Counted from the first letter of the stretch, positions 1 through 8,756 are shown. The stretch: DNA of 64,000 nucleotides from Symbiopectobacterium purcellii (GCF_019797845.1 NZ_CP081864.1:2232001-2296000); one strand, 5' to 3'. Program-made: numbers and translations. Notes: generated by a model not told the origin, from the sequence alone.

Positions 1-2
1 TC

Positions 3-143
3 GATTTGAATCCCGACTTTTTTGCCGAAGTAGTGATTGGTTTGGCGGAAAAAGATGGCGACCCAATCAACGATGTGTTTGCGCGTATTTTGATTTGCCG
101 TGAAAAAGACAACAAGATGTGTCATATCTTGTGGCGTGAGTAA
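3..143 (+). CDS. yciU: YciU (UPF0263/DUF440), 3' end only
   Basis: The last 46 codons and the TAA stop of an open frame that enters from the left edge. The acidic C-terminus (DLNPDFF..., ...KMCHILWRE) matches the DUF440/YciU family, small acidic proteins of unsettled role, sometimes discussed as DNA mimics. In E. coli yciU lies next to and convergent with oppF, exactly as here, which supports the call. The N-terminal half is outside the window. The family assignment is from recall of the sequence and from gene order. Confidence 0.85.
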   Translation, partial: DLNPDFFAEVVIGLAEKDGDPINDVFARILICREKDNKMCHILWRE

Positions 144-157
144 CCCCTCTCCTAACA

Positions 158-182
158 GCCTGCTACTACGCAGGCCTTTTTT
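158..182 (+). terminator. Intrinsic terminator of yciU
   Basis: Stem GCCTGC (158-163) and GCAGGC (170-175) with a six-base loop, followed by a run of T. It lies 15 bases after the yciU stop. There is no T run on the minus side, so it probably serves the plus strand only. Confidence 0.75.
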
Positions 183-186
183 ATGG

Positions 187-1194
187 TCAGCCTTGTAGCG
201 GATCGACTTTCAGGCATGAGACCGCATGGGTAAAATTGCCTTCCAACAACGGGCGCGTCTTAACACAGGTTTCACTGGCTATCGGGCAACGGGTACAAAA
301 TACGCAGCCCGTGGGCGGGTTAATGGGTGAAGGCAACTCTCCCTCCAGCAGCTGTATACGTTTGCCGCGCTCTTTGTCGGGATCGGGGATCGGTACTGCC
401 GACATCAACGCCTGGGTATAAGGGTGTAACGGATTGCCAAATAAGGCGTCATCGGTGGCCAATTCCACGGCGTGACCGAGATACATCACCAGTACGCGAT
501 CGGATATGTGCTTAACCACCGAAAGGTCGTGCGCAATAAAAATCAGTGACAGTTGCATTTCCTTCTGCAACTGCCGCAGCAGGTTCACTACCTGCGCCTG
601 TATCGACACATCAAGCGCCGATACAGGCTCATCACAAATAATCAGCTTGGGGCGTAAAATCAATGCCCGGGCAATGCCGATTCGCTGACACTGGCCGCCA
701 GAAAACTCATGAGGATAGCGGTTAATCTGGTTAGGCAGTAACCCCACCTTCTGCATCATATTTTTGACACGTTCGTCAATCACTTGTCGGGACAGATCGT
801 CACGATACGTGCGCAGCGGCTCGGCGATGATCTCACCCACCGTCATGCGCGGATTAAGCGAAGCCAGCGGGTCTTGAAATATCATCTGAATATCGTTGCG
901 GACGTGACGCCATCCATCCTGATGGATGTGGCACAAATCTTGGCCCAGCCAGCAAATCTGCCCGCTGGTGGCTTTCACCAACCCAATAATGGCGCGCGCC
1001 AGGGTCGATTTACCGCAACCCGATTCGCCGACAATACCCAGGGTCTCCCCTTCATAGAGACGAAACGTGACGCCATCTACCGCTCTGAGCGATTGTGGCG
1101 GTTGCCAAAACCATTTTTTGCGTGCATTGACGGCAAAGTGTACGCAGAGGTCACGCACGTCGAGGATGACGCGTTTTTCCTGTTGGGTGGTCAT
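187..1194 (-). CDS. oppF: Oligopeptide ABC transporter ATPase OppF
   Basis: One of two ATPases powering inner-membrane uptake of short peptides by OppBCDF. Walker A GESGCGKST is at residues 56-64, the signature FSGGQ at 164-168, and Walker B LIICDE at 184-189. The C-terminal oligopeptide-transporter extension carries a Cys cluster (CVFCTRCPIA), a known site for an Fe-S-type metal in this family. Its 335 residues match the usual 334. Its start overlaps the oppD stop by four bases (ATGA type), showing translational coupling. It is the last gene of the operon. It looks intact, but the operon lacks its binding protein gene. Confidence 0.97.
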   Translation of the reverse strand: MTTQQEKRVILDVRDLCVHFAVNARKKWFWQPPQSLRAVDGVTFRLYEGETLGIVGESGCGKSTLARAIIGLVKATSGQICWLGQDLCHIHQDGWRHVRNDIQMIFQDPLASLNPRMTVGEIIAEPLRTYRDDLSRQVIDERVKNMMQKVGLLPNQINRYPHEFSGGQCQRIGIARALILRPKLIICDEPVSALDVSIQAQVVNLLRQLQKEMQLSLIFIAHDLSVVKHISDRVLVMYLGHAVELATDDALFGNPLHPYTQALMSAVPIPDPDKERGKRIQLLEGELPSPINPPTGCVFCTRCPIASETCVKTRPLLEGNFTHAVSCLKVDPLQG

Positions 1195-2204
1195 AGCACC
1201 TCCTCCACTGCGCGAAAACAGGCCCGCATCCGCCCCGCATCAAACGAGGTCAACGCAGGCACTTCCTTGCAGCGTTCCATGGCGTAAGGACACCGGGGAA
1301 GAAAGGGACATCCCTGCGGCAGATGCAACAAATTGGGCGGATTACCGGGGATCGTGGCCAGCGTTTCGTCACTGACATCGAGACGTGGCACCGCGTTAAG
1401 CAACCCTACCGAATAAGGGTGCGACGGACGATAAAATACATCGCGCGCGCTGCCATACTCCATGGTGCGACCCGCATACATCACCAACACCTTGTCACAA
1501 ATGCCTGCCACCACGCCTAAATCATGGGTAATCATGATGATAGAGGTGTTGAATTCCCGTTTTAAATCCGCAAGCAACATCATCATTTGTGCCTGAACGG
1601 TCACATCCAGTGCCGTGGTCGGCTCATCGGCAATCAGCAGTTTGGGCTGACATAGCAGCGCCATAGCAATCATGACACGCTGACGCATCCCCCCCGAAAA
1701 CTCATGGGGATACATTTTCATACGCTGACGCGCCTCTGGCATTCGCACCGCATCCAGCATATTCACCGCGCCGTCGAACGCCTCGCTGCGACTGCATCCT
1801 TGATGAAACATCAGGACTTCCATCAACTGTTCTCCGACGCGCATATAAGGATTAAGCGAGGTCATCGGATCCTGAAAAATCATGGCGATCTCTTTCGCAC
1901 GCAGCCTGTTCAACGATTTTTCAGGCAGATTGAGGATTTCATGCCCCATGAAGCGAGCCGACCCGCTGGCTTGACCATTGGCCGCCAGCAACCCCATCAG
2001 CGCAAACGCGGTCTGCGATTTTCCCGAGCCTGACTCGCCAACAATACCCAGCGTTTCACCTTGTTCTACAGTAAACGTCAGCGCGTTCATTGCCGTGACC
2101 TCGCCTTCCTCCGTGGCGAATCGCACGTTGAGATCCGTGACGCTCAGTAACGGGTGCAGCGCGCGCAGGTTATTCCCTTTCTGTTCTGCGTGTTTCGCAA
2201 TCAT
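1191..2204 (-). CDS. oppD: Oligopeptide ABC transporter ATPase OppD
   Basis: Partner ATPase of OppF. Walker A GESGSGKSQ is at residues 56-64, the signature FSGGM at 169-173, Walker B LLIADE at 189-194, and the C-terminal oligo_HPY region with CPFLPRCPYA follows. Length 337 is standard. It overlaps oppF by four bases and begins nine bases after oppC. The conserved motifs are complete, so the protein should hydrolyse ATP normally. Confidence 0.97.
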   Translation of the reverse strand: MIAKHAEQKGNNLRALHPLLSVTDLNVRFATEEGEVTAMNALTFTVEQGETLGIVGESGSGKSQTAFALMGLLAANGQASGSARFMGHEILNLPEKSLNRLRAKEIAMIFQDPMTSLNPYMRVGEQLMEVLMFHQGCSRSEAFDGAVNMLDAVRMPEARQRMKMYPHEFSGGMRQRVMIAMALLCQPKLLIADEPTTALDVTVQAQMMMLLADLKREFNTSIIMITHDLGVVAGICDKVLVMYAGRTMEYGSARDVFYRPSHPYSVGLLNAVPRLDVSDETLATIPGNPPNLLHLPQGCPFLPRCPYAMERCKEVPALTSFDAGRMRACFRAVEEVL

Positions 2205-2213
2205 AGCGGCTCC

Positions 2214-3134
2214 TCAACGATCCTTCGGGTCCAAGGCATCCCGTAAGCCATCGCCGATAAAATTAAAACAAAACAGGGTGACAACCAAAAATGCGGCCGG
2301 AAACAGCAGCAGCCAAGGCGACACTTCCATTGAGTTCGCCCCATCATTGAGCAGCGAGCCCCAACTGCTGAGAGGCTCTTGCACGCCCAGCCCCAGAAAA
2401 CTTAAAAACGATTCGAACAGAATCATGCTGGGAACCAGCAATGACGCGTAAACCACGACAACGCCCAGCACATTGGGCACGATATGCCGCAACACAATGC
2501 CCGTGGTAGACACCCCGCACACCACTGCAGCTTCAATAAACTCTTTACGTTTCAGGCTAAGCGTCTGCCCGCGCACAATTCTCGCCATATCAAGCCACGA
2601 CACCATGCCAATCGCGATGAAGATCAGCAGTAGTTGCTGTCCAAAAAAGGTCACCAGCAAGATGACGAAAAACATAAAAGGGAAGGAGTTCAGGATCTCC
2701 AGCCAGCGCATCATGACGGAATCCACTTTGCCGCCCGCATAGCCAGAAATGGCCCCGTACAAGGTGCCTACCAGCACCGCAATCAGCGCGGCAGCGATGC
2801 CCACCAGCAATGAAATTCTTCCGCCAATGGCAACACGAACCAACAGATCGCGGCCGTTAGAATCGGTGCCAAAGTAGTGTTTTGAAGCCAAATCCGGTGC
2901 CTGCGACATCATGGCAAAATCCGTATCGGCAAAATTGAAGGGGGACAACAGCGGAGCCAGCGTAACAAACAGCGTAATGCCCACCAGTACCATCAGGCTT
3001 GCCACGGCAGAGCGGTGATGCATAAACCGCCGCCCGGCGTCCTGCCATAGGCTGCGCCCCTTAGTTTCCAATGATTGTCCCATATTCATCAGCGCGTGAT
3101 GATTTTGTTTTCTGAACATCCTCACCTCACTCAA
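2214..3134 (-). CDS. oppC: Oligopeptide ABC transporter permease OppC
   Basis: Inner-membrane permease of the binding-protein-dependent type, 306 residues (E. coli about 302). A cytoplasmic N-terminal arm precedes the first membrane span near residues 45-65, and the usual six-span core contains the EAA loop around 'EFIEAAVVCGVSTTGIVLRH', which contacts the ATPases. It overlaps oppB by four bases. No lesion is visible. Confidence 0.96.
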   Translation of the reverse strand: MSEVRMFRKQNHHALMNMGQSLETKGRSLWQDAGRRFMHHRSAVASLMVLVGITLFVTLAPLLSPFNFADTDFAMMSQAPDLASKHYFGTDSNGRDLLVRVAIGGRISLLVGIAAALIAVLVGTLYGAISGYAGGKVDSVMMRWLEILNSFPFMFFVILLVTFFGQQLLLIFIAIGMVSWLDMARIVRGQTLSLKRKEFIEAAVVCGVSTTGIVLRHIVPNVLGVVVVYASLLVPSMILFESFLSFLGLGVQEPLSSWGSLLNDGANSMEVSPWLLLFPAAFLVVTLFCFNFIGDGLRDALDPKDR

Positions 3135-4051
3135 TAACGAATTTTGGGATCGATGACGGCATACAGCACATCGATGATGGCGTTAAACAGAATCGTCAAA
3201 CCGCCCACCAGTATGGTCAGGCTAAGCACCAGAGAATAGTCTCGGTTCAATGCACCGTTAACAAACAGTTGCCCGATGCCTGGCAGACCGAAAATGGTCT
3301 CGATCACCATTGAACCGGTGATAATGCCGACAAACGCCGGGCCCATGTAGGAAAGCACCGGCAGCAAGGCCGGTTTCAACGCGTGACGCAAAATGATGTG
3401 ACGCATTGGCAACCCTTTAGCGCGCGCGGTGCGGATAAAATTGGCGTGCAGCACTTCAATCATCGCGCCACGCGTGATGCGTGCGATACTGGCGATATAA
3501 GAGAGTGAAAGCGCCACCATCGGCAGTAACACATATTTGCCTGCCCCACCGTTCCATCCCCCGGCGGGCAGCCAGCGCAGCGTGATCGAGAACACCAGCA
3601 CCAAAAGTGGTGCAACCACAAAACTGGGGATCACCACGCCGGTCATGGCAAATCCCATAATGGTGTAGTCCCAACGACTTTTTTGGTACAGCGCTGCTAC
3701 AGTACCTGCCGTCACGCCCAGGATCACCGCAAACACAAAAGCGGCCGCACCAAGTTTAGCGGAAACGGGAAACGCACTCGCCACCAACTCGTTAACCGAG
3801 TAGTCCTTATATTTAAAGGACGGGCCAAAATCCCCCTGCGCCAATTGCAGCAAATAATTACCATATTGTTTCAATACCGGATCGTTAAGATGGTATTTGG
3901 CCTCAATATTCGCCATCACTTCCGGAGGCAAGTTTCGTTCGCCAGTAAAGGGACTTCCCGGCGCTAACCGCATCATAAAGAACGAGATCGTAATCAATAT
4001 AAACAGCGTCGGTATCGCTTCCAGACAACGACGCAGAATAAATTTCAGCAT
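3131..4051 (-). CDS. oppB: Oligopeptide ABC transporter permease OppB
   Basis: The first remaining gene of the operon: 306 residues, about six membrane spans, with the EAA loop (FIRTARAKGL...) and the family end motif DPKIRY. Together with OppC it forms the peptide channel. In enterics oppA, encoding the abundant periplasmic peptide-binding protein, lies directly upstream. Here only about 80 bases of leader separate the oppB start from adhE sequence, so oppA and its promoter are gone. OppB itself is intact. Uptake would need a surrogate binding protein such as MppA, or an oppA elsewhere. Confidence 0.96.
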   Translation of the reverse strand: MLKFILRRCLEAIPTLFILITISFFMMRLAPGSPFTGERNLPPEVMANIEAKYHLNDPVLKQYGNYLLQLAQGDFGPSFKYKDYSVNELVASAFPVSAKLGAAAFVFAVILGVTAGTVAALYQKSRWDYTIMGFAMTGVVIPSFVVAPLLVLVFSITLRWLPAGGWNGGAGKYVLLPMVALSLSYIASIARITRGAMIEVLHANFIRTARAKGLPMRHIILRHALKPALLPVLSYMGPAFVGIITGSMVIETIFGLPGIGQLFVNGALNRDYSLVLSLTILVGGLTILFNAIIDVLYAVIDPKIRY

Positions 4052-4092
4052 GGTTCTACCTATAAAGGCATTGCACCTGTTTCTGTGTTCGT

Positions 4093-4129
4093 CTTCTCTC
4101 TACCGATCATTTTTTCGGCAAGAGAGAAG
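4093..4129 (-). promoter_or_regulatory. Stem-loop in the oppB leader
   Basis: CTTCTCTC (4093-4100) pairs with GAGAGAAG (4122-4129), with a further CCGA/TCGG pairing inside. A hairpin between oppA and oppB, thought to limit read-through from the abundant oppA message, is known in enterics, and this looks like that element. It ends within a few bases of the deletion joint with adhE. Confidence 0.6.
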
Positions 4130-4133
4130 CGAT

Positions 4134-4167
4134 ATCGGTCATACCTCGTGCCTGTATACCGATCAGG
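4134..4167 (+). pseudogene. adhE: adhE internal scrap left of the insertion sequence
   Basis: Reads ATC GGT CAT ACC TCG TGC CTG TAT..., encoding IGHTSCLYTDQ, which belongs immediately before the DNQVARV that opens the remnant at 5405. The IS therefore landed inside adhE. Everything of adhE before this point, roughly the first 360 codons including the aldehyde dehydrogenase active site, is absent. Left of 4134 the sequence is opp leader, so the deletion joint lies at about 4130-4134. Confidence 0.85.
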
Positions 4168-4223
4168 GGCTTTGTTGAATAAATCAGAATTAGCCGACAG
4201 GATGGCTCCCTCTGCTACACCTG

Positions 4224-5147
4224 TTATCCGATCCTGACGCTGTGTGGCATCCCCAACAAGGTCATACGGTTCAGCGCTTTGACCATCGCCATGGCTTCAC
4301 CCACCTGAGCATCGTAGTCACGCAGGCTCAGATGGCCACCCAGCAAAGTTTTTATGCGGAACATGGCTGTTTCAGCCACTGAACGCCGGTGATAACCCAC
4401 TTTCTTTTTCCACATATCATTACTCCCGCTCAGACGCTGATTCGCCACCGCATGGTTACGTTCATGGTACTTGTCCGGCCAGTATTTCGCTCCGCTTCGC
4501 GGCGGGATAAGCGGCCTGATTTTCTTTCTTAGCAACGCATCGTGGCAGTAACGGGCGTCATAAGCACCGTCTGCTGACACTTCCCTGATTTTCCGGTGGG
4601 TTTGGTTAATCAAGCCCGGCAGTGCCTGGGCATCTGTCGTTCCGCTGAGCGATAAGTCGGCACAGATAATCTCATGCGTCGCACTGTCTGCTGCCAGATG
4701 AAGCTTGCGCCACACTCTTCGTCTGTCAGCCCCATGCTGCCTGACTTTCCATTCACCTTCGCCAAAGACCTTCAGACCGGTACTGTCGATGACCAGATGC
4801 GAGATTTCACCACGCGTTGGCGTTTTTATGCTGATGTTGACGCTCTTTGCTCGTCTGCTGACCAGCGAGTAGTCCGGGCAGCACAGCGGCAAAGACATGA
4901 GTTTAAAAATCGAATCAACGAAGCCCTGTAATGCCCGGAGCGACAGGTTAAACACACGCTTCATCATCAGGACTGTGGTAACAGCCATATCGCTGTAGTA
5001 AAGCGGCCGGCCACGACCTTCAGGCGAAGAACTGTCAGTCCATGCAGCGATGGCCGACTGATCAAGCCAGACTGTCAGGGAACCGCGTTGTCTGAGTGCT
5101 TTGTTGTACGCAGGCCAGTTGGTGATTTTAAACTTTTGCTTTGCCAT
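4224..5147 (-). CDS. IS903-type transposase (IS5 family, DDE)
   Basis: 307 residues from ATG at 5147 (MAKQKFKITNW...), the length of the IS903 transposase, with the DDE catalytic domain (VIDSTGLKVFG, SADGAYD, and the ...RRSVAETAMFR Glu region). The frame also stays open upstream to a TTG at 5213, but those 22 codons lie in the nested element and are not native. The nested insertion abuts the start codon, since the duplicated CATGGGGAC contains it, so the original promoter near the right end is now about 180 bp further away. Transcription from here would run toward oppBCDF. Confidence 0.93.
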   Translation of the reverse strand: MAKQKFKITNWPAYNKALRQRGSLTVWLDQSAIAAWTDSSSPEGRGRPLYYSDMAVTTVLMMKRVFNLSLRALQGFVDSIFKLMSLPLCCPDYSLVSRRAKSVNISIKTPTRGEISHLVIDSTGLKVFGEGEWKVRQHGADRRRVWRKLHLAADSATHEIICADLSLSGTTDAQALPGLINQTHRKIREVSADGAYDARYCHDALLRKKIRPLIPPRSGAKYWPDKYHERNHAVANQRLSGSNDMWKKKVGYHRRSVAETAMFRIKTLLGGHLSLRDYDAQVGEAMAMVKALNRMTLLGMPHSVRIG

Positions 5148-5153
5148 GGGGAC

Positions 5154-5326
5154 GGCTTTGTTGAATAAACATATTTTATGCTGCACCACCGGTGAAACGA
5201 CAGATCCTCTCAACGCAAAATCATGCAGTTAGGCCTCATGAGAAAACTGCACACCTGATGTGACAAGCATTTTCAACCAAAACTTGCATGTAAAAATAGC
5301 ATTATTCACTATTATTCAACAAAGCC
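5154..5326. mobile_element. 173-bp MITE-like element nested in the IS903-type element
   Basis: Bounded by perfect 15-bp inverted repeats GGCTTTGTTGAATAA (left from 5154; right, reversed, ending at 5326), identical to the ends of the host IS. It is flanked by a 9-bp direct repeat CATGGGGAC (5145-5153 and 5327-5335). It is too short for a transposase and carries none. The same terminal bases and the same duplication length as the host IS suggest it is moved by an IS903-type transposase. Confidence 0.9.
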
Positions 5327-5404
5327 CATGGGGACCTGATGTTGAAACGAATTTAGCCATCAGATGCGCCAATCACCTAAAAGTTCGATTTATTCAACAA
5401 AGTC

Positions 5405-6954
5405 CCGATCAGGATAACCAGGTAGCACGCGTCAACCATTTTGGGGCGATGATGAAAACCGCGCGTATTCTGATCAATACGCCAGCCTCTCAGGGGGGTA
5501 TCGGCGATCTGTACAACTTCAAGCTGGCACCGTCGCTGACACTGGGCTGCGGCTCCTGGGGCGGTAACTCAATTTCAGAAAATGTCGGACCCAAACACTT
5601 GATTAACAAGAAAACGGTAGCCAAGCGAGCTGAAAATATGTTGTGGCATAAACTTCCGAAATCCATCTATTTCCGTCGTGGCTCCTTGCCTATCGCACTG
5701 GAAGAAGTGGCCGAGGATGTCCACAAACGCGCCTTTATCGTGACGGACCGTTTCTTGTTCAACAACGGCTACGTGGATCAAATCAGTTCGGTGCTGAAAC
5801 AGCACGGAATGGAAACCGATGTTTTCTTTGAAGTGGAAGCCGATCCGACCCTGAGTATCGTGCGCAAAGGCGCTGAGCAGATGCAAGCGTTCAAGCCTGA
5901 CGTGATCATCGCGCTCGGCGGCGGTTCACCGATGGACGCAGCCAAAATCATGTGGGTCATGTACGAACATCCGGATACCCATTTTGAAGAGTTAGCGCTG
6001 CGCTTTATGGATATTCGCAAGCGTATCTACAAATTCCCGAAAATGGGTGTGAAGGCGAAGATGATCGCCGTTACCACCACCTCCGGTACCGGTTCTGAAG
6101 TGACGCCGTTCGCCGTAGTAACGGATGATGCCACCGGGCAAAAATACCCGTTGGCGGACTATGCACTCACCCCGGACATGGCGATCGTTGATGCGAATCT
6201 GGTGATGAACATGCCAAAATCCCTGTGCGCCTTTGGCGGCCTGGATGCGGTTACCCACTCACTCGAAGCCTACGTATCGGTACTTGCCAACGAATATTCC
6301 GACGGACAAGCGCTACAGGCATTGAAGCTGCTCAAAGAGAACCTGCCGGCCAGCTACCGTGACGGCGCGAAAAACCCGGTTGCACGTGAGAGCGTTCACA
6401 AAGCCTCCACCATCGCCGGTATCGCCTTTGCCAACGCCTTCCTGGGGGTCTGCCACTCCATGGCGCACAAGCTGGGCTCCGAGTTCCACATTCCGCACGG
6501 TTTGGCCAATGCCCTGTTGATCGCTAACGTGATCCGGTATAACGCGAATGACAATCCGACCAAGCAAACCGCATTCAGTCAGTACGATCGCCCACAAGCG
6601 CGTCGTCGTTATGCCGAAGTGGCCGATCACCTGGGACTGAGCGCCCCCGGCGATCGCACCGCAGCGAAGATTGAGAAACTGTTGACCTGGTTAGATGAAA
6701 TTAAAACTGAACTGGGCATCCCCACTTCAATTCGTGAAGCAGGCGTGCAAGAAGCCGATTTCCTGGCGAAAGTCGACAAACTGTCTGAAGATGCCTTTGA
6801 CGATCAGTGTACCGGTGCCAACCCGCGCTATCCGCTAATCGCTGAACTGAAACAGATCATGCTGGACACTTTCTACGGCCGTCCGTATACGGAAAGTGTT
6901 GAAGAAGAGAAAGCCCCGGCCAAAACCGAGAAAAAAGGTAAGAAGGCTAACTGA
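5405..6954 (+). pseudogene. adhE: adhE, 3' remnant (alcohol dehydrogenase half)
   Basis: Encodes the last 516 or so residues of the bifunctional aldehyde/alcohol dehydrogenase (about 891 in E. coli), which makes ethanol from acetyl-CoA in fermentation. The linker and complete iron-dependent alcohol dehydrogenase domain are present (GGGSPMDAAK, TTSGTGSEVTPF, the HSMAHKLG histidine region, Lys-rich tail). The aldehyde dehydrogenase domain, including its catalytic Cys, is lost. A frame of 564 codons runs from a GTG at 5260 in the nested element, through the IS end, into this remnant without a stop, so a fused dehydrogenase is conceivable but unproven. Two-step ethanol formation should be abolished. 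Confidence 0.95.
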
Positions 6955-6961
6955 GAAGCGA

Positions 6962-7233
<272 letters not shown>

Positions 7234-7241
7234 ATACCTCC

Positions 7242-7275
7242 CCCCAGTGACGCAGCGCGTCACTGGGGTTTTTTA
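7242..7275 (+). terminator. Strong intrinsic terminator downstream of adhE remnant
   Basis: A 12-bp perfect stem, CCCCAGTGACGC (7242-7253) with GCGTCACTGGGG (7257-7268), three-base loop, then seven T. Probably the original adhE terminator, separated from adhE by the repeat. Confidence 0.85.
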
Positions 7276-7315
7276 TCCACCTATTTTCTAGCAGCCGCCT
7301 AGGGGCTGTTGACAA

Positions 7316-7702
7316 TTAACACAGCCAGACGAATGCAGCAGCGAGCGCAACGAATGATGCGAAGCGTTTTGAGAGTTTGTCGAAGCGTGTAGCTACGCGT
7401 CGAAATTGCTTGATACGGCAAAAGAAACGTTCGATCAAATTGCGTGAAGCGTAAAGATGTTTGTCCAGTGGGCGTTGCTCACGGCGATTCTCTTTGCTGG
7501 GGATGACAGCCTGAATGCCTACCGACTCCAGATATTGTAGAATCACATTCGTATCGTAGGCTTTGTCTGCAGCCAAGCTTGAAGGTTTCAATTCACCAAG
7601 TAAAGGCAATGCTTCTCTGGTGTCGCTCTTTTGACCACCAGTCAAACTAAAACGGGCAAGCATGCCCAGCCCATCAACCAGAGCGTGAATCTTGGTTGTC
7701 AA
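7316..7702 (-). CDS. IS5-family transposase, OrfB part
   Basis: The C-terminal part of the DDE transposase, starting MTTKIHALVDGLG and containing AADKAYD (second catalytic Asp) and the RNLIERFFCRIKQFRR block with the catalytic Glu. It lacks the first Asp, which is in OrfA, so an OrfAB fusion made by ribosomal frameshifting is needed. Overlaps OrfA by four bases in another frame. Terminates just inside the left inverted repeat. Confidence 0.9.
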   Translation of the reverse strand: MTTKIHALVDGLGMLARFSLTGGQKSDTREALPLLGELKPSSLAADKAYDTNVILQYLESVGIQAVIPSKENRREQRPLDKHLYASRNLIERFFCRIKQFRRVATRFDKLSKRFASFVALAAAFVWLC

Positions 7703-8067
7703 TCCCCCGCGAGAACGACCAATCGACTGGTCACCGTTTTTTTGGGAGCGCCCGCTGCATGCTGATGAACCCGTACGATAGTGCTGTCGATGAAGATTTC
7801 CTCGAAATCGGCATCGCCCGCAAGTTCAGCAAAAACGGAATGCCATATTTCTGCCCGTGACCATCTGGCAAAGCGTTTGTACACACTGTTCCAGAGTCCG
7901 AAATCGGGTGGTAAATCTCTCCATGGGCTTCCAGTTCGGGCGATCCATAAAACCGCTTCGACAAAAAGCCGATTATCTGCTGCTGTTCGTCCCGGCTCCG
8001 AATCCTTTCCCGGCAAAAACGGGCTAATCCGTTCGTATTGGTCATCACTGAGCATCAATCTTGGCAT
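7699..8067 (-). CDS. IS5-family transposase, OrfA part
   Basis: 122 residues opening MPRLMLSDDQYERISPFLPG, the N-terminal DNA-binding part plus the first catalytic Asp (IFIDSTIVRVHQHAAGAPKK). Just after APKK the minus strand has a run of eight A, a typical slippery site for the programmed shift into OrfB. Shifting there restores the usual GxSRGGxTTKIHA junction of the family. Both ORFs look intact, so the element may still be active. Confidence 0.88.
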   Translation of the reverse strand: MPRLMLSDDQYERISPFLPGKDSEPGRTAADNRLFVEAVLWIARTGSPWRDLPPDFGLWNSVYKRFARWSRAEIWHSVFAELAGDADFEEIFIDSTIVRVHQHAAGAPKKTVTSRLVVLAGD

Positions 8068-8147
8068 TCTGCTTTTCCAAAAAAGACAGAATGTAAACAG
8101 ATTCTTTTACAAAAAAACAGGTTCTTGGCGATGATTGTCAACAGGCC

Positions 8148-8756
8148 CTAGTGGCTATCTGCAGAGAGTGAAGCGTGGATTAATCCCAATGCGCTTTTAT
8201 AGTGTTTACGGCAGACTGACACATAGCGCTCATTGCCCCCGATCACCACCTGCTCACCTTCGCGCAGCGGGTTGCCCTGCGCATCAAGTCGCAGTACCCT
8301 ATTCGCTTTGCGCCCGCAATGACAGACCGTTTTCAACTCGATCAGCTTATCCGCCCAGGCGAGCAAATACTGGCTACCGGAGAATAATTCGCCCTGAAAA
8401 TCAGTGCGTAGACCGTAGCACAGCACCGGAATATCCAATTCATCGACAATGTCTGACAGTTGATTCACCTGCTCGCGGGTTAGAAACTGGCACTCATCGA
8501 TTAATATACAGTGCACAGGCTGCTCACGTTGCACATTAACCAACAAGGTCAACAAATCAGTTTCTAAATTAAACACCAGGGCCGGGGCGGAAAGTCCAAT
8601 GCGCGAGCTGACCCGCCCGATACCATCGCGCTGGTCTATTTCAGCCGTTAAAATCAGCGTCCTCATCCCCCGTTCCTGGTAGTTATAAGAGGACTGTAAT
8701 AATGCGGTAGACTTTCCCGCGTTCATTGCCGAGTAATAAAAATAAAGTTGTGCCAT
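8148..8756 (-). CDS. tdk: Thymidine kinase
   Basis: Salvage enzyme that phosphorylates thymidine with ATP in the cytosol. The start [16 protein letters not shown] at 8756 matches known Tdk; the open frame continues 33 codons upstream but that part is not conserved. P-loop SAMNAGKS is residues 9-16, DECQFL is the Walker B-like motif, and the CHCG plus VCRKHY pairs bind structural zinc. 202 residues against 205 in E. coli. Its TAG stop is formed by two bases of target site plus one of the IS end; the bases on the far side of the IS would also have given TAG, so the protein is unchanged by the insertion. Confidence 0.95.
   Translation of the reverse strand: MAQLYFYYSAMNAGKSTALLQSSYNYQERGMRTLILTAEIDQRDGIGRVSSRIGLSAPALVFNLETDLLTLLVNVQREQPVHCILIDECQFLTREQVNQLSDIVDELDIPVLCYGLRTDFQGELFSGSQYLLAWADKLIELKTVCHCGRKANRVLRLDAQGNPLREGEQVVIGGNERYVSVCRKHYKSALGLIHASLSADSH

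Larger units (their letters stand above)
4168..5404. mobile_element. IS903-type insertion sequence (IS5 family)
   Basis: The left terminal repeat GGCTTTGTTGAATAAATC (4168-4185) and right repeat GATTTATTCAACAAAGTC (5387-5404) match at 17 of 18 positions. The 9-bp target duplication CCGATCAGG flanks it (4159-4167 and 5405-5413) and comes from adhE. Total length is 1237 bp; removing the nested 173-bp element and its 9-bp duplication leaves 1055 bp, close to the 1057 bp of IS903. One intact transposase is encoded on the minus strand, pointing at oppB. Confidence 0.95.
7302..8148. mobile_element. IS5-family (IS427/IS1031-type) insertion sequence, 847 bp
   Basis: Terminal repeats GGGGCTGTTGACAATTAA (7302-7319) and, reversed, GGGCCTGTTGACAATCAT (8131-8148), 14 of 18 identical. 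Two overlapping ORFs on the minus strand form the transposase. The target is a CTAG palindrome; depending on where the ends are drawn the duplication is TA or longer. It sits exactly at the tdk stop codon. Confidence 0.9.

Noticed and set aside
5148-5213. 22-codon N-terminal extension of the IS903-type transposase
   Set aside because: It is encoded by the nested element and is not part of the native 307-residue protein.
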